DNA from: a bacterium
GTDB taxonomy: Bacteria > Electryoneota > RPQS01
Length of the DNA stretch: 64,000 nucleotides
Assembly (NCBI GenBank): GCA_023382385.1
Contig: JAHDVH010000002.1
Span: 68,957-132,956 of the forward strand
Direction: 5' to 3'
Shown: positions 54,301 to 61,600 of the stretch, piece by piece
Layout of the letters: the number at the start of each line of letters is the position of its first letter
Numbering within the stretch: position 1 is the first letter of the stretch
The notes under the pieces: model-generated
What the model saw: only the letters and a program-made list of their open reading frames with translations
Database searches by the model: none
What the model was told of the DNA's origin: nothing
Position numbers and translations under genes: made by a program

Positions 54301-54574
54301 GCGGGATCATATGGGTTTCGGCAACTCGGAAAGAGACAATCGCTCGCGTGAACAACGAGTCGAATTCCACGTATTCCCGAAGATTGGCCGCTCCGAGCTG
54401 CAGGATAGGACGCTCAACGATAGTCGTGATCCCCAACTGTGGCCGCTTGACCAGGCGATGTTGAGAGGCGTTGCTTTTTAGAGAGAACGAAAAGCCCACC
54501 TCAGCACGTGCGGGGAGTACGCATGCGCAGAAGCAGGCCAAAAAGAGAAACAGGACTCCTTGCGGGGTCTTCAA
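48347..54574 (-). CDS. sprA: SprA, type IX secretion outer-membrane translocon
   Basis: A 2075-residue protein, the giant 36-strand barrel that is the export channel of the type IX system. Visible features are a signal peptide, FDFENSLKLTYTGDRDEIVQ and LGTRLATFSGQNKGLFGLKT in the N-terminal part, the family-typical KVYPNPNSLSNNATGDPNG and FLDDFEASRRSTPLGLLRRN, WARMYLTGVTRTTRVEIVQN, and long strand-rich repeats ending FGINVSIAIRG. The annotated start is TTG 54574 with GGAG almost touching it, so the exact start is uncertain. It is shorter than flavobacterial SprA. It heads an operon with PorV/PorQ-like proteins. Confidence 0.93.
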   Translation of the reverse strand: MKTPQGVLFLFLACFCACVLPARAEVGFSFSLKSNASQHRLVKRPQLGITTIVERPILQLGAANLREYVEFDSLFTRAIVSFRVAETHMIPPLVLDYADYRDLRMTWDVRRAMAAATIQNFKQQAQRSAGEGIAIDVPFRIKSKTFRRIFGGDNIGLRVQGNITIDGKIRQQKFDELQAANQRNTNTNFNIDMTQRFTIAGKIGEKVQVDVNQDSERLFDFENSLKLTYTGDRDEIVQKIEAGNVNLSLGTRLATFSGQNKGLFGLKTEAKVGALKLTGIASLERGQKNRQEPNKDQRRAQWSENDFLQNTYFWLTEHDFQYVRQTGSGPDTLSVSGYRDNYRLISFREHLIAPIPVAELELWVSTSAGGTQHDVNVNNGFAVSLRKIEKLHDPSLIDLSQLDEVDQTFRKLIPETDYTFEPNFGYVRLRRQIQGDNVLACSFVTVQGDTFGRLGAPTGELRLIMLRSSAPNPDTLIDPTWNLMFRHVYSMQATNISPNNFELEIIRETGSSVPETGPDNTQTYLQFFQFDTEGPNGSSGADNYLDNYGAIVNWTHGELHFLDLTPFNPSGYFDVNTGQTVVFPLRQIDSTRRANGDSTAVLDSSLYTLPYSQVVTRGAAWKFVTKSVGSTSQYDLGPLVLEGSEEVTLNGVPLTRGSDYTIDYLSGQLRILNEAAKAPNANLVITYESGQVFQLDRKTLMGARAEYELWQDSYIGGMVLKLDEKSLDRRVRIGSEPISNTLYDVNSRLKFTPNFLTAVANRLPLVKTNAASDFVIDAEVAKVYPNPNSLSNNATGDPNGVAFLDDFEASRRSTPLGLLRRNWSISSIPVQDPGIDSLRGRLKWWNPVGDQQVRVKDVFPEREINSQVADRLQSLVLEFTPDESTGFPEQSWGGVMRYLGAGYEDQSRAQFIEFWIKVPSQQEGRLVVDIGSISEDALPNDSMDSEDKPMPDEIVSSAKREYGNGVLSPDEDTGIDGFFATDPADSAHWNGLNRPKIPSWDDWSYSVGSNNYEKINGSEGSLNDEGGNIPDSEDLNGNQNLDQANDYYSYDIELSLTSPFIVGGQNNNNNWRLFRIPIDEETVRRRVGAASLTNVRWARMYLTGVTRTTRVEIVQNDIVSNEWLPEYVDADSTEFVSTAVINNHENPGYISPPGVQGEIDPITNLRQREQSLVLKIEQLGGSSAPDEFFVSKNLYQQINMIEYKRLKMFIHGGGFDQGLFEDERYQLILRLGTSYTNTNTNYYEIVKTVYKGWDSRNHIDVGMNDLSILRKLREDAGRMSGDSSAQANLRRFAVVLDSLRFPADSLVIAGTPSLQNVGFIALGIRAKKYPYNAGDEIWVDELRVSDIYKDPGTAGEITSSLRIADLVAFSGTFNKQDADFHNVNERTGRQNSSETVMGSMNLNAAKFGLDQYGFALPVVVTRSENESVPKYIPNTDVRVDQDHPDTSVVRKETRTNYTASFSKTGNSPNPLVRWTMERLRLSWDHSKVQSKDYTYIRQEQSQTGVRADYNFPTARGRGLAPIFFLKDMPLLSLLGSPKFYYKPKQLSGTMSAQRSLANSETREGRRTNSPNFQVTGSGSIAFDITDAISTGLSQSYGWTQVRTDTVYDDRGNVDTTFAVAKKWSDLANLSRSDLNAEGWNWTNSYAPSLARWFAPTFNYNSTYNWTNGNRQSSQNQTVSNNRVVGGDLSLDFKQVFGGGRGGRDGGRRRDAPPPKEPARPKAEGDSTGTDSSAVGRADRGPGFSPLGTVGYAFKPVKLALQTLDPVQLSYDNTYRHSQAGVLGQAELPYRLGFSNDPKVDTSLTIQSRPAIGTTDDYSARTGVRLTRNIRTSFVWNMRDSENDANSQRTGSLEQTAFWMTADSGSATVLPFANVSVDWSGFEKVGFLSKVARTVSLTSSLQSTVKEDWQNKSSNIITRTYTRQWSPLVGVNVSWLNSIDTQVRINAANALTKAENQGSAQRTTTRGANATVSYTMRTGFRLPILWFGAMRLQNQTTLSLNVDYQTNKQERSLSGTSYSPQREDVQWSIQPRLNYSFSNTVNGGAQLQFQQTKDKVSDRGSRLFEFGINVSIAIRG

Positions 54575-54886
54575 ACTCCGTCCGATAGGTGTAATTTTAT
54601 GGAGATCCGGGGAATTTATTGAAGGACATAACAGTCCCTGCCGAGATTTGCCCGGCCCCGGGGTAATCCGCCATTACGGCAGCCAAACCGTTCTCAAAAA
54701 ATCCGCCCGCATCCTCCATAACTAATTGAAGACCCAAAGATTACTCAACTTATCAAAATCAAGGCAGAGTTGCAATAGCCTCGGGCAACGGTGGTGTTTT
54801 GCAGTCCGTTGCCGGATAGGCTTGCGAGGGCGGTTTCAGAGTAGTTATCGTCATAACTGACCCATAACTAAACTTCTGAGACCTCT
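54575..54886. other. divergent intergenic stretch between sprA and the MATE leader
   Basis: No gene. An inverted repeat GGCAACGG (54784-54791) / CCGTTGCC (54806-54813) and a repeated CATAACT (about 54853-54869) are visible. I see no clear sprA promoter. Confidence 0.45.
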
Positions 54887-54914
54887 TGACAAACTGAACA
54901 ACGTTTATTATCAT
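54887..54914 (+). promoter_or_regulatory. promoter of the MATE leader
   Basis: TTGACA (54887-54892) and TATCAT (54909-54914) are about 16 nt apart. The predicted start near 54921 gives a leader of about 218 nt before ATG 55139. Confidence 0.65.
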
Positions 54915-54984
54915 AAGTCAAGACAATACATTTTCAAACTGCCAGAACAACCTCAGATGTTCCCAACTCTCATCAAGAATACAG

Positions 54985-55124
54985 CCGTGGCCAACGTGTT
55001 CGCGGACGCAAAGCGCGTCACGGATGTGCCCCAGGTTTCCGGCGATGGGAGATTGCGCGCGAGCTGAAATCCTTGTAAGCTCAATATAATCAAGCCCATC
55101 GCACAACAACGCGATGGGTTTTTT
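54985..55124 (+). promoter_or_regulatory. putative riboswitch/attenuator leader of the MATE genes
   Basis: The leader has a stem CCGTG (54985-54989) / CACGG (55019-55023) enclosing GGACGCAAAGC (55004-55014), a sequence found in GEMM (cyclic-dinucleotide) riboswitch cores, preceded by GCCAAC. GCGATGGG occurs at 55042-55049 and again, identically, at 55111-55118. CCCATCGC (55095-55102) can pair with either copy. Pairing with the second makes an 8-bp terminator followed by TTTTTT (55119-55124); pairing with the first prevents it. The ribosome binding site GGAAAG comes directly after. The switch architecture is seen directly; the aptamer class and ligand are inferred. Confidence 0.62.
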
Positions 55125-55138
55125 GTTTGGAAAGTCCC

Positions 55139-56566
55139 ATGTTATCCGTTATTGAATCGAAACTCCGCCGACCGATAGAGAAACTGACCTCGAATCAGGG
55201 GCCATCGCGCGAGTTTGCCACGCCTCCTGCGGGGCTGCAAAAGGTTCTCCTGCGGCGCGTGCTCGATATGGGCCTGCCGTCCATGGCGAGTTTCCTCCTG
55301 CTCAGCACCTATGATGCGGTCAATATCTTTTGGTTGGCTCAAATTGGCGCGGCTCCGGTTGCGGCGGTAACGGTGTTTGGCGCATTTTCGTGGGTGTTGA
55401 CCTTCCCAAATCACATCATCGGGTCCGGAAGTGTGGCCGTCATCAGCCGCCGCTATGGCCAAGGCGGAGGAGATCCGACTGCACAGGCGATCCGGGCTAC
55501 ATTTTTTCTGAAGTTCTTCATTGGAACTTTGTTGGGACTACTGGGGCTGACGATTCTGCCGTTTGCGCTCAGTCTTTACGGCACGGAAGAGGATGTCTCG
55601 CGGCTGGCTTTTCAATATGGCATTTTGAACTGCCTGAGTCTCGGATTTGCGATGGTGAGCTTTTCGGTCTACACAGCGTTCCGGGGAATTGGGCGACCTC
55701 AGGCGGGGATGTGGGTGTCCGTCGTAGGTGTCGCGGTGAACATGATTCTGGATCCGTTTCTGATTTTTGGCATCGGCCCGTTTCCAAGATTGGAGATCAT
55801 CGGTGCTTCGATTGCAAATTCGATTGGCTTTATGACGGTCGCGGTAATGGGTGCCTGGATGTTGTCGCGGCCTTCCTCTCCCGTTGTGGTCAAGTGGCGG
55901 TTGCGGCCGTTGCCGACCGCAGAGATGAAACGAATCATCCAGATAGGATTTCCCAGCGGGTTCAGCGCACTGAGTTTCGCATTAATGAATTCGACAGTCG
56001 TTGGCCTCTTCGCGCACTTCGGCACACTGGTCGTAGCGTTGTTCGGCATGGCTCAGCGGATTTTGAGGTTCGGCCACATGGTGAATGTGGGCCTCGGACT
56101 GGGAACCGGTGCACTGGTCGGGCAGTATCTGGGAGCACGCGAGCGGGAGAACGCATGGCACACGTCACAAGTGGCGATTCGCCTCTCGATGATCTGTATG
56201 TTCGTGTTTGTGGTTTTGATTTGGCTATTCAGCGAACCGCTGGTCAAGATGTTTTTCAACGAACCCGAAGCCTTGACTCTCGGCCAATGGTATTTGCGGA
56301 TTCTGGTGCTCGCGCTGCCGTTTCGCGCCGCATTGGAAATGATGACCAATTCATACAATGGCGCGGGGCGTAACCTGCCACCGATGATATTTGGCATTCT
56401 GCAGGACTGGGGGCTGGTGGTCAGCTCCATGTTCATCTTCGGACGCTGGCTCGGCTGGGGGCCATACGGAATGCTGGCAGGTTACGCACTCGGTCATGCG
56501 TTGGGGAACGGCGTGTTTTATCTCATCTACCGGCGCGGCCACTGGCTGGTAGATGAGGAGTTGTAG
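55139..56566 (+). CDS. MATE-family multidrug/toxin efflux transporter, first copy
   Basis: A 475-residue twelve-helix transporter from ATG 55139. The two MATE halves are visible: MGLPSMASFLLLSTYDAVNIFW, AAVTVFGAFSWVLTFPNHIIG with GSGSVAVISRRYGQG, and in the second half IGFPSGFSALSFALMNSTVVG and GLGTGALVGQYLGARERENAW. MATE proteins export cationic or dietary toxins using proton or sodium gradients. Substrate unknown. It lies behind a leader terminator that probably makes its expression inducible. A second MATE gene follows 74 nt later. Confidence 0.9.
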   Translation: MLSVIESKLRRPIEKLTSNQGPSREFATPPAGLQKVLLRRVLDMGLPSMASFLLLSTYDAVNIFWLAQIGAAPVAAVTVFGAFSWVLTFPNHIIGSGSVAVISRRYGQGGGDPTAQAIRATFFLKFFIGTLLGLLGLTILPFALSLYGTEEDVSRLAFQYGILNCLSLGFAMVSFSVYTAFRGIGRPQAGMWVSVVGVAVNMILDPFLIFGIGPFPRLEIIGASIANSIGFMTVAVMGAWMLSRPSSPVVVKWRLRPLPTAEMKRIIQIGFPSGFSALSFALMNSTVVGLFAHFGTLVVALFGMAQRILRFGHMVNVGLGLGTGALVGQYLGARERENAWHTSQVAIRLSMICMFVFVVLIWLFSEPLVKMFFNEPEALTLGQWYLRILVLALPFRAALEMMTNSYNGAGRNLPPMIFGILQDWGLVVSSMFIFGRWLGWGPYGMLAGYALGHALGNGVFYLIYRRGHWLVDEEL

Positions 56567-56640
56567 CCATCGGGTGGCCGGAGTGACATCAGAGGTTGTC
56601 CTGCGACGCCCAGTTTTTTTGAGTTTCTCATTTTCCAAAT

Positions 56641-58059
56641 ATGTTACCGATAGTACCTTCAGATAAAATATCGAGAGTGATGACGCTGCCGCCGGAGGTG
56701 GCGGAGGTTGCACACATCTCAAAAGAGCAACGCCGCTCCATCATCAAGGAGGTGGTTGCCTACGGCATCCCATCGATGGGCGGATTTATGGTCGCCTCTT
56801 TCAACGAGATGGTTGACCTCTTCTGGCTGGCGAAAGTCGGCACGGAGCCGGTTGCCGCAGTGACGGTGTTCATGACCATCTATTGGATGATCATGACATT
56901 TAACATTATCACGGGAGTCGGCTCCAACACGATTATCGCTCGTCGCTTCGGAGAGGGAGCGCACGACAAGTCGGAGCTTGCGATTCGGGCGGCGTTCACG
57001 ATGAAAATGGTGGTCGGGACCGCGATTGGTCTGGTGACGTGGAGTGTGATGCCGATATTTATGCCGTGGATGGGCGTAGAGCCTGCAGTAGAAGCAATGT
57101 GCTACACGTACGGCGGCTGGTTGCTGGCTTCGGCAGGAGTGGTGGGCTGTTCCTATTCGGTCTATTCGGCTTTTCGCTGCATCGGGATGCCGAAAATGGC
57201 GTGGTGGATGCAGGTACTGGGTGCGGGATTGAACATTGTGCTCGATCCGTTCTTGATTCTGGGTTGGGGTCCATTTCCGGCGATGGGGATTCAGGGCGCG
57301 GCCATCGCGACGGTGTTTTCATATTTTGTGGTGGTGGTCATTGGTCTACTGGTGCTCGCGAGTAAGACATCACCAGTGAGAATACGCTGGTTCAGCAGTC
57401 CGTGGCCGAGCATGACGGAATTCAAACTGATTTGGAGTATCGGTTGGCCGGTGGGCATCAACGTGTTGAGTTTCTCAACCGCCATGATGATCGGTGTGCG
57501 GCTGGTGGCAAGCTACGGGACGGACGTGGTGGCGATTTTCGGCGCGGCGCACAAGGTGCTGCACTTCGGTGTAATGTCGATTGTGGGATTCAATCTTGGG
57601 ACGTCCGCGTTGATCGCACAGTTTCTTGGAGCCAAGGAGTTTGTCAAATCGTGGATCGCGGGTGTGCAGTCGATTCGACTGGCGGGCTATGTCATGTTGG
57701 CGTATGCGGCTTTCGTGTTCATCTTCGCGGAGTGGATTGTCGACGCTTTTTTCGACATGGCTGTTCTGCGGGACATGGGTGCGACGTTGATGCGGATTAT
57801 GGCCATCTCGATTCCATTTGCGGGAATCCATGTCGGCGCGGAAACGGTGTTTGAAGGAGCGGGCCACAACCGTCCGATGATGCTGTTGAGCATCGCACAC
57901 GCATGGATGCTGATGGTTCCGTTCATGTATGTGTTCGGGCACGTTCTGGGATGGGGTCCGGTGGGGATGATCAGCGGGGCGACGGTGGCTCACACGCTGG
58001 GTGGACTCATCGCGGTATGGCTGTTTTACAAAGGGTCGTGGCTGCGAATCACCGTGTAG
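56641..58059 (+). CDS. MATE-family efflux transporter, second copy
   Basis: A 472-residue paralog of the gene before it, with the same layout: AYGIPSMGGFMVASFNEMVDLFW, EPVAAVTVFMTIYWMIM, GVGSNTIIARRFGEGAHDKS and GFNLGTSALIAQFLGAKEF. ATG 56641 lacks a ribosome binding site; ATG 56680 after GAGAG is an alternative. The 74-nt gap contains a run of seven Ts (56614-56620) that could follow a weak hairpin. The pair may act as two homodimers or as a heteromeric exporter, which is speculation. Confidence 0.88.
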   Translation: MLPIVPSDKISRVMTLPPEVAEVAHISKEQRRSIIKEVVAYGIPSMGGFMVASFNEMVDLFWLAKVGTEPVAAVTVFMTIYWMIMTFNIITGVGSNTIIARRFGEGAHDKSELAIRAAFTMKMVVGTAIGLVTWSVMPIFMPWMGVEPAVEAMCYTYGGWLLASAGVVGCSYSVYSAFRCIGMPKMAWWMQVLGAGLNIVLDPFLILGWGPFPAMGIQGAAIATVFSYFVVVVIGLLVLASKTSPVRIRWFSSPWPSMTEFKLIWSIGWPVGINVLSFSTAMMIGVRLVASYGTDVVAIFGAAHKVLHFGVMSIVGFNLGTSALIAQFLGAKEFVKSWIAGVQSIRLAGYVMLAYAAFVFIFAEWIVDAFFDMAVLRDMGATLMRIMAISIPFAGIHVGAETVFEGAGHNRPMMLLSIAHAWMLMVPFMYVFGHVLGWGPVGMISGATVAHTLGGLIAVWLFYKGSWLRITV

Positions 58060-58105
58060 GGTAATTCTCCTGCACCACAAGCAAGGCAAGATATTCAGGA
58101 GAGGG

Positions 58106-58138
58106 AACGGCGGCTCGCGAGGGTCGCCGTTTCAGTTT
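58106..58138 (+). terminator. intrinsic terminator after the MATE genes
   Basis: AACGGCG (58106-58112) and CGCCGTT (58125-58131) pair with a 12-nt loop, followed by TCAGTTT. It closes the MATE transcript. Confidence 0.7.
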
Positions 58139-58171
58139 GCGTAGAGGGGAAACTGAGGCTTAGGTTAGGGG

Positions 58172-58199
58172 TTGCGATTTGTTATGGTTGTAATATAAT
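58172..58199 (+). promoter_or_regulatory. promoter of a leader or small RNA
   Basis: TTGCGA (58172-58177) and the consensus TATAAT (58194-58199) are 16 nt apart. The start near 58206 lies about 475 nt before the next coding start. Confidence 0.6.
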
Positions 58200-58205
58200 A
58201 CAATA

Positions 58206-58434
58206 TTTACAGAAAGTCAAGATATTTCCGTAAAAATGTTGTAAACATTTGGGCAGAAAGCAGTTAGATTAGCTGGGCGGCTGCTCTGACACAACCTGCA
58301 GGGTAGGCACGCCAAACACGGTGGCTGGGAGGTGGAGAAACGAAGGATGGATGGATGGAGGATGGGCTGTGGGTGGAACATCCTGCCGACTCTATAGACA
58401 AAGCGGCCGCTCTCAGAAGAAAGCGGCCGCTTTT
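58206..58434 (+). ncRNA. candidate small RNA or attenuated leader, about 230 nt
   Basis: The stretch lies between a TATAAT promoter and a strong terminator: AAGCGGCCGCT (58401-58411) and AGCGGCCGCTT (58422-58432) pair over 11 bp and end in TTTT. No ORF with a ribosome binding site is visible. It contains a tetranucleotide run GGATGGATGGATGGAGGATGGG-like at 58345-58366. It could be a stand-alone RNA or a leader that controls the giant protein downstream. No known class is recognised. The rest, 58435-58681, shows no gene and only a lone TTGACA near 58463. Confidence 0.45.
58401..58434 (+). terminator. strong intrinsic terminator made of two NotI-type palindromes
   Basis: Two copies of AGCGGCCGCT flank CTCAGAAGA, making an 11-bp G+C-rich stem followed by TTTTATA. 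This is the strongest terminator in the window after those at 29.3 and 35.1 kb. Confidence 0.8.
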
Positions 58435-58681
58435 ATACCCGGCGGGACCCATGATCGCCGATTGACAGAAGATACTACAACTCAGGCGCGGAGTAAAGAG
58501 GTAAAGCACACCTTTTTCAATTTGTTGAGGTAGAGTGGAGGTTTAAGATGTCATAGTAAAAGTACACAAAGCTGGCAATTGTTAGAGACCCACTTTGAAA
58601 GTGGTCCACTGTTTGAGTTAAGAGCTTTCCGAGGTCGTATGAACAGACTTAGGGAAAAGCATTACAGTGGCACGCAACACA

Positions 58682-61600
58682 ATGGGTAAACAGCAGCTTA
58701 GACACATGTGGGCAATGTGTTTGTGGGTTAGCGTTCTTGCGATTGGCATGACCCCATTCCGCAACGCGTTGCAGGCTGCCGACGGTCAGGTTGATTACTT
58801 CGCACAATTCCAGCAGCAGGACTCAGCATTCAGAACGGTTTTTGACCCGAACGAGAGTCCGGGCAAAGGGATGGGTTGGAAGCCCTACAACCGGTTCATG
58901 TGGTTTTACGGCCAGCGGTTGACACCGGGAGTGGACATTGATCCGGTCGCACGCCGGATGGAAGCATGGGAAGTCAAGCAGGCGACGAGACAACCGAACT
59001 CGCCGCTGGATGAGAATTGGACTTCCATCGGCCCGACGAATTTCGCGGGCAGGATGCTGTGCATTGCGTGGCATCCGACGAATACGAGTATCATCTACGT
59101 TGGTTCGGCTTCGGGAGGATTGTGGAAGACGACCAACGGAGGCACGTCGTGGACTCCGCTGACGGACAATCTGCCCAGTCTTGCCATCGGCGCGGTGGCC
59201 CTTGACCCGAGCAATCCCAATATCATTTACATCGGCACGGGCGAAGGCTCGTTTAACGTGGACGCAGTGTACGGCGCAGGTGTATTCAAGTCGACGGACG
59301 GCGGAGCGACATGGAACACGACCGGTCTGTCGTGGACACAATCGCAGAGCCGCGCGGTCAACGAGATCGTGATTGACCCAACCAATACTCAGATTGTGTA
59401 TGCCGCCTGCAACAGTTCCGTTGGCGGCATTTTTAAGTCTACCAACGGCGGCACGACGTGGACGCAGTATCACACGGGCGACGTGAAGGACTTAGCGATG
59501 CACCCCGATTCGTCGAACGTGCTGTATTGCGCACTGGGCTATCCGTGGGGCACGACGAACAACGGAATATACAAATCCACGAACGGGGGCGTGAACTGGA
59601 CACAGCTTACGAGCGGCCTTCCGACCGGCACGGGTCACGGACGGGTCGAGCTTTCGATCAGCCGCAGCAATCCGCTGATCGTTTATGCGGGGATATCGCA
59701 GACGATATCGGCGGGTGCGGGACTGCTCGGCATCTATCGAACGACAGACGGCGGAGCAAATTGGTCGTTGCGTTCGACGTCCCCGAACATGTATTCGGGT
59801 CAGGGATGGTATAACCTGGTTTGTGAAGTTAATCCGACGAACTCGAACGAAGTGTGGTCGAACGGGTTGGACGCGTATAAGTCGACAGACGGCGGGGCGA
59901 ACTGGACGCGGATGACGATTTGGAGTTATCCGGAGGGAAACAGTCAGTATGCGCATGCGGATCACCACGCGATGGCGTTCATGCCGGGCAATCCGAGCAC
60001 GGTGCTGTTGGGGACTGACGGCGGGATATTCAAGTCCACGAACGGCGGAACCTCGTGGACGGGATTGAACAGCGGACTGGTAACGTATCAGTATTACGCC
60101 ATCTGCAACGACGCATTACAGCCCAACGTGGCCTTTGGCGGCACGCAGGACAACGGCACCAACAAGTACAACAACTCTTCGACGCATACTCGTCCGCTGG
60201 GCGGCGACGGCGGCTATTGCAATGTAGACTTCACGAATTCGAACATCGTCTATGCCACGACACAGCGCGGCAATCACTATAAGTCCACGAACGGCGGCAC
60301 GTCGTTTTCGGCGATTCAGTCAGGCATTTCGGGTGCGGGTGCGTGGGTCACTCCGCGTGTGATGGATCCCAGCAATCCGAACATTCTGTATACAGGCACG
60401 AACCTCGTGTACAAGACGACGAACGGAGGGTCGTCGTGGACGGCTATCTCGGGTGCTCTGGACGCATCATATATCAGTTGCCTTGCGGTAGCACCGTCTG
60501 ATCCGCAGACAATTTATGTCGGCTATGAAGGATATGACGGGAAGGTATTCAAGACGAACAACGGCGGCACGAATTGGACGAATATCGAGAGCGGGATTCC
60601 GGAGCGCTATCCGACCTACTTGGCAGTCGATCCGCTCAATCGGGACATCGTCTACTGCACGGTGTCGGGATACGGCTCCGGTCATGTTTGGAAATCCACG
60701 AACGGCGGAGCGAGTTGGAGCAACAGCTCGACGGGACTGCCGGACATTCCGGTCAACTGCATTGTAATTGATCAGAGTGACGGGAACAAGCTCTATGCGG
60801 CGACGGACCTCGGAGTATATTACTCGAGCAACGCGGGCGGCAGTTGGTCGGATTATTCAACGGGATTGCCGAACGTGGTGGTGGACTTTCTGGCGCTGCA
60901 TCCGACAAGCGGCAAGCTGCGGGCAGGAACTCACGGGCGCGGGATGTGGGAGACTCCGACGTCTGCACCGTCCATCACAGTACTGTCTCCGAACGGCGGG
61001 GAGCAGTGGAATACGTCGGTGCAGCAGACGATTACGTGGGCCACAGGAGGAATCGGCGGGAACGTTTCGATAGAAATCAATCGCAGCTACCCGACCGGTA
61101 GCTGGGAGAGCATTTCCTCATCCACGGCGAATGACGGAACGCATACATGGACACCGACGCTTGCCGCAAGCGCGGCGCGGATTCGCGTGATTTCGACATC
61201 ACAGCCAAGCATCGGCGATACGTCGAACGCAAACTTCAGCATTGCGACGCCGTTTATCACGGTTATCTCTCCGAATGGCGGGGAGAATTGGACGGTCGGA
61301 CAAACGCAGACAATCCGCTGGACGAAATCGCCGACGATCGGCAACGTGCAAGTGCGGATCAAGCGGGATTTCCCGAATGGTGTATGGGAGTTCATCGCTC
61401 TGACGTCGGACACGTTCTACAATTGGACAGTCAGCTCGCCCACAGGGAACAACTGTCGCATTTACGTTTATCAGGACGGCAATCAGTCGGTCGCAGATAC
61501 GAGTAACAGCAATTTTGCGATCAGCGGGCCGTATCTGGTTGTGAATCAGCCGAACGGCGGAGAAGTTCTGTATCCCGGACAGAACTACAGCATCAAGTGG

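Noticed and set aside
54920-55124. Guanidine (ykkC-type) riboswitch upstream of the MATE gene
   Set aside because: The context fits, but I cannot find the conserved ACGR loops or the guanidine-I core. The GGACGCAAAGC core fits GEMM better.
58345-58366. Tetranucleotide run as part of a CRISPR array or phase-variation tract
   Set aside because: It is a short imperfect GGAT run outside a coding region, with no spacers and no gene in frame to switch.
58401-58432. Two AGCGGCCGCT copies as ends of a mobile element
   Set aside because: They lie 10 nt apart and form a terminator with a T-tract. There is no transposase or target duplication.
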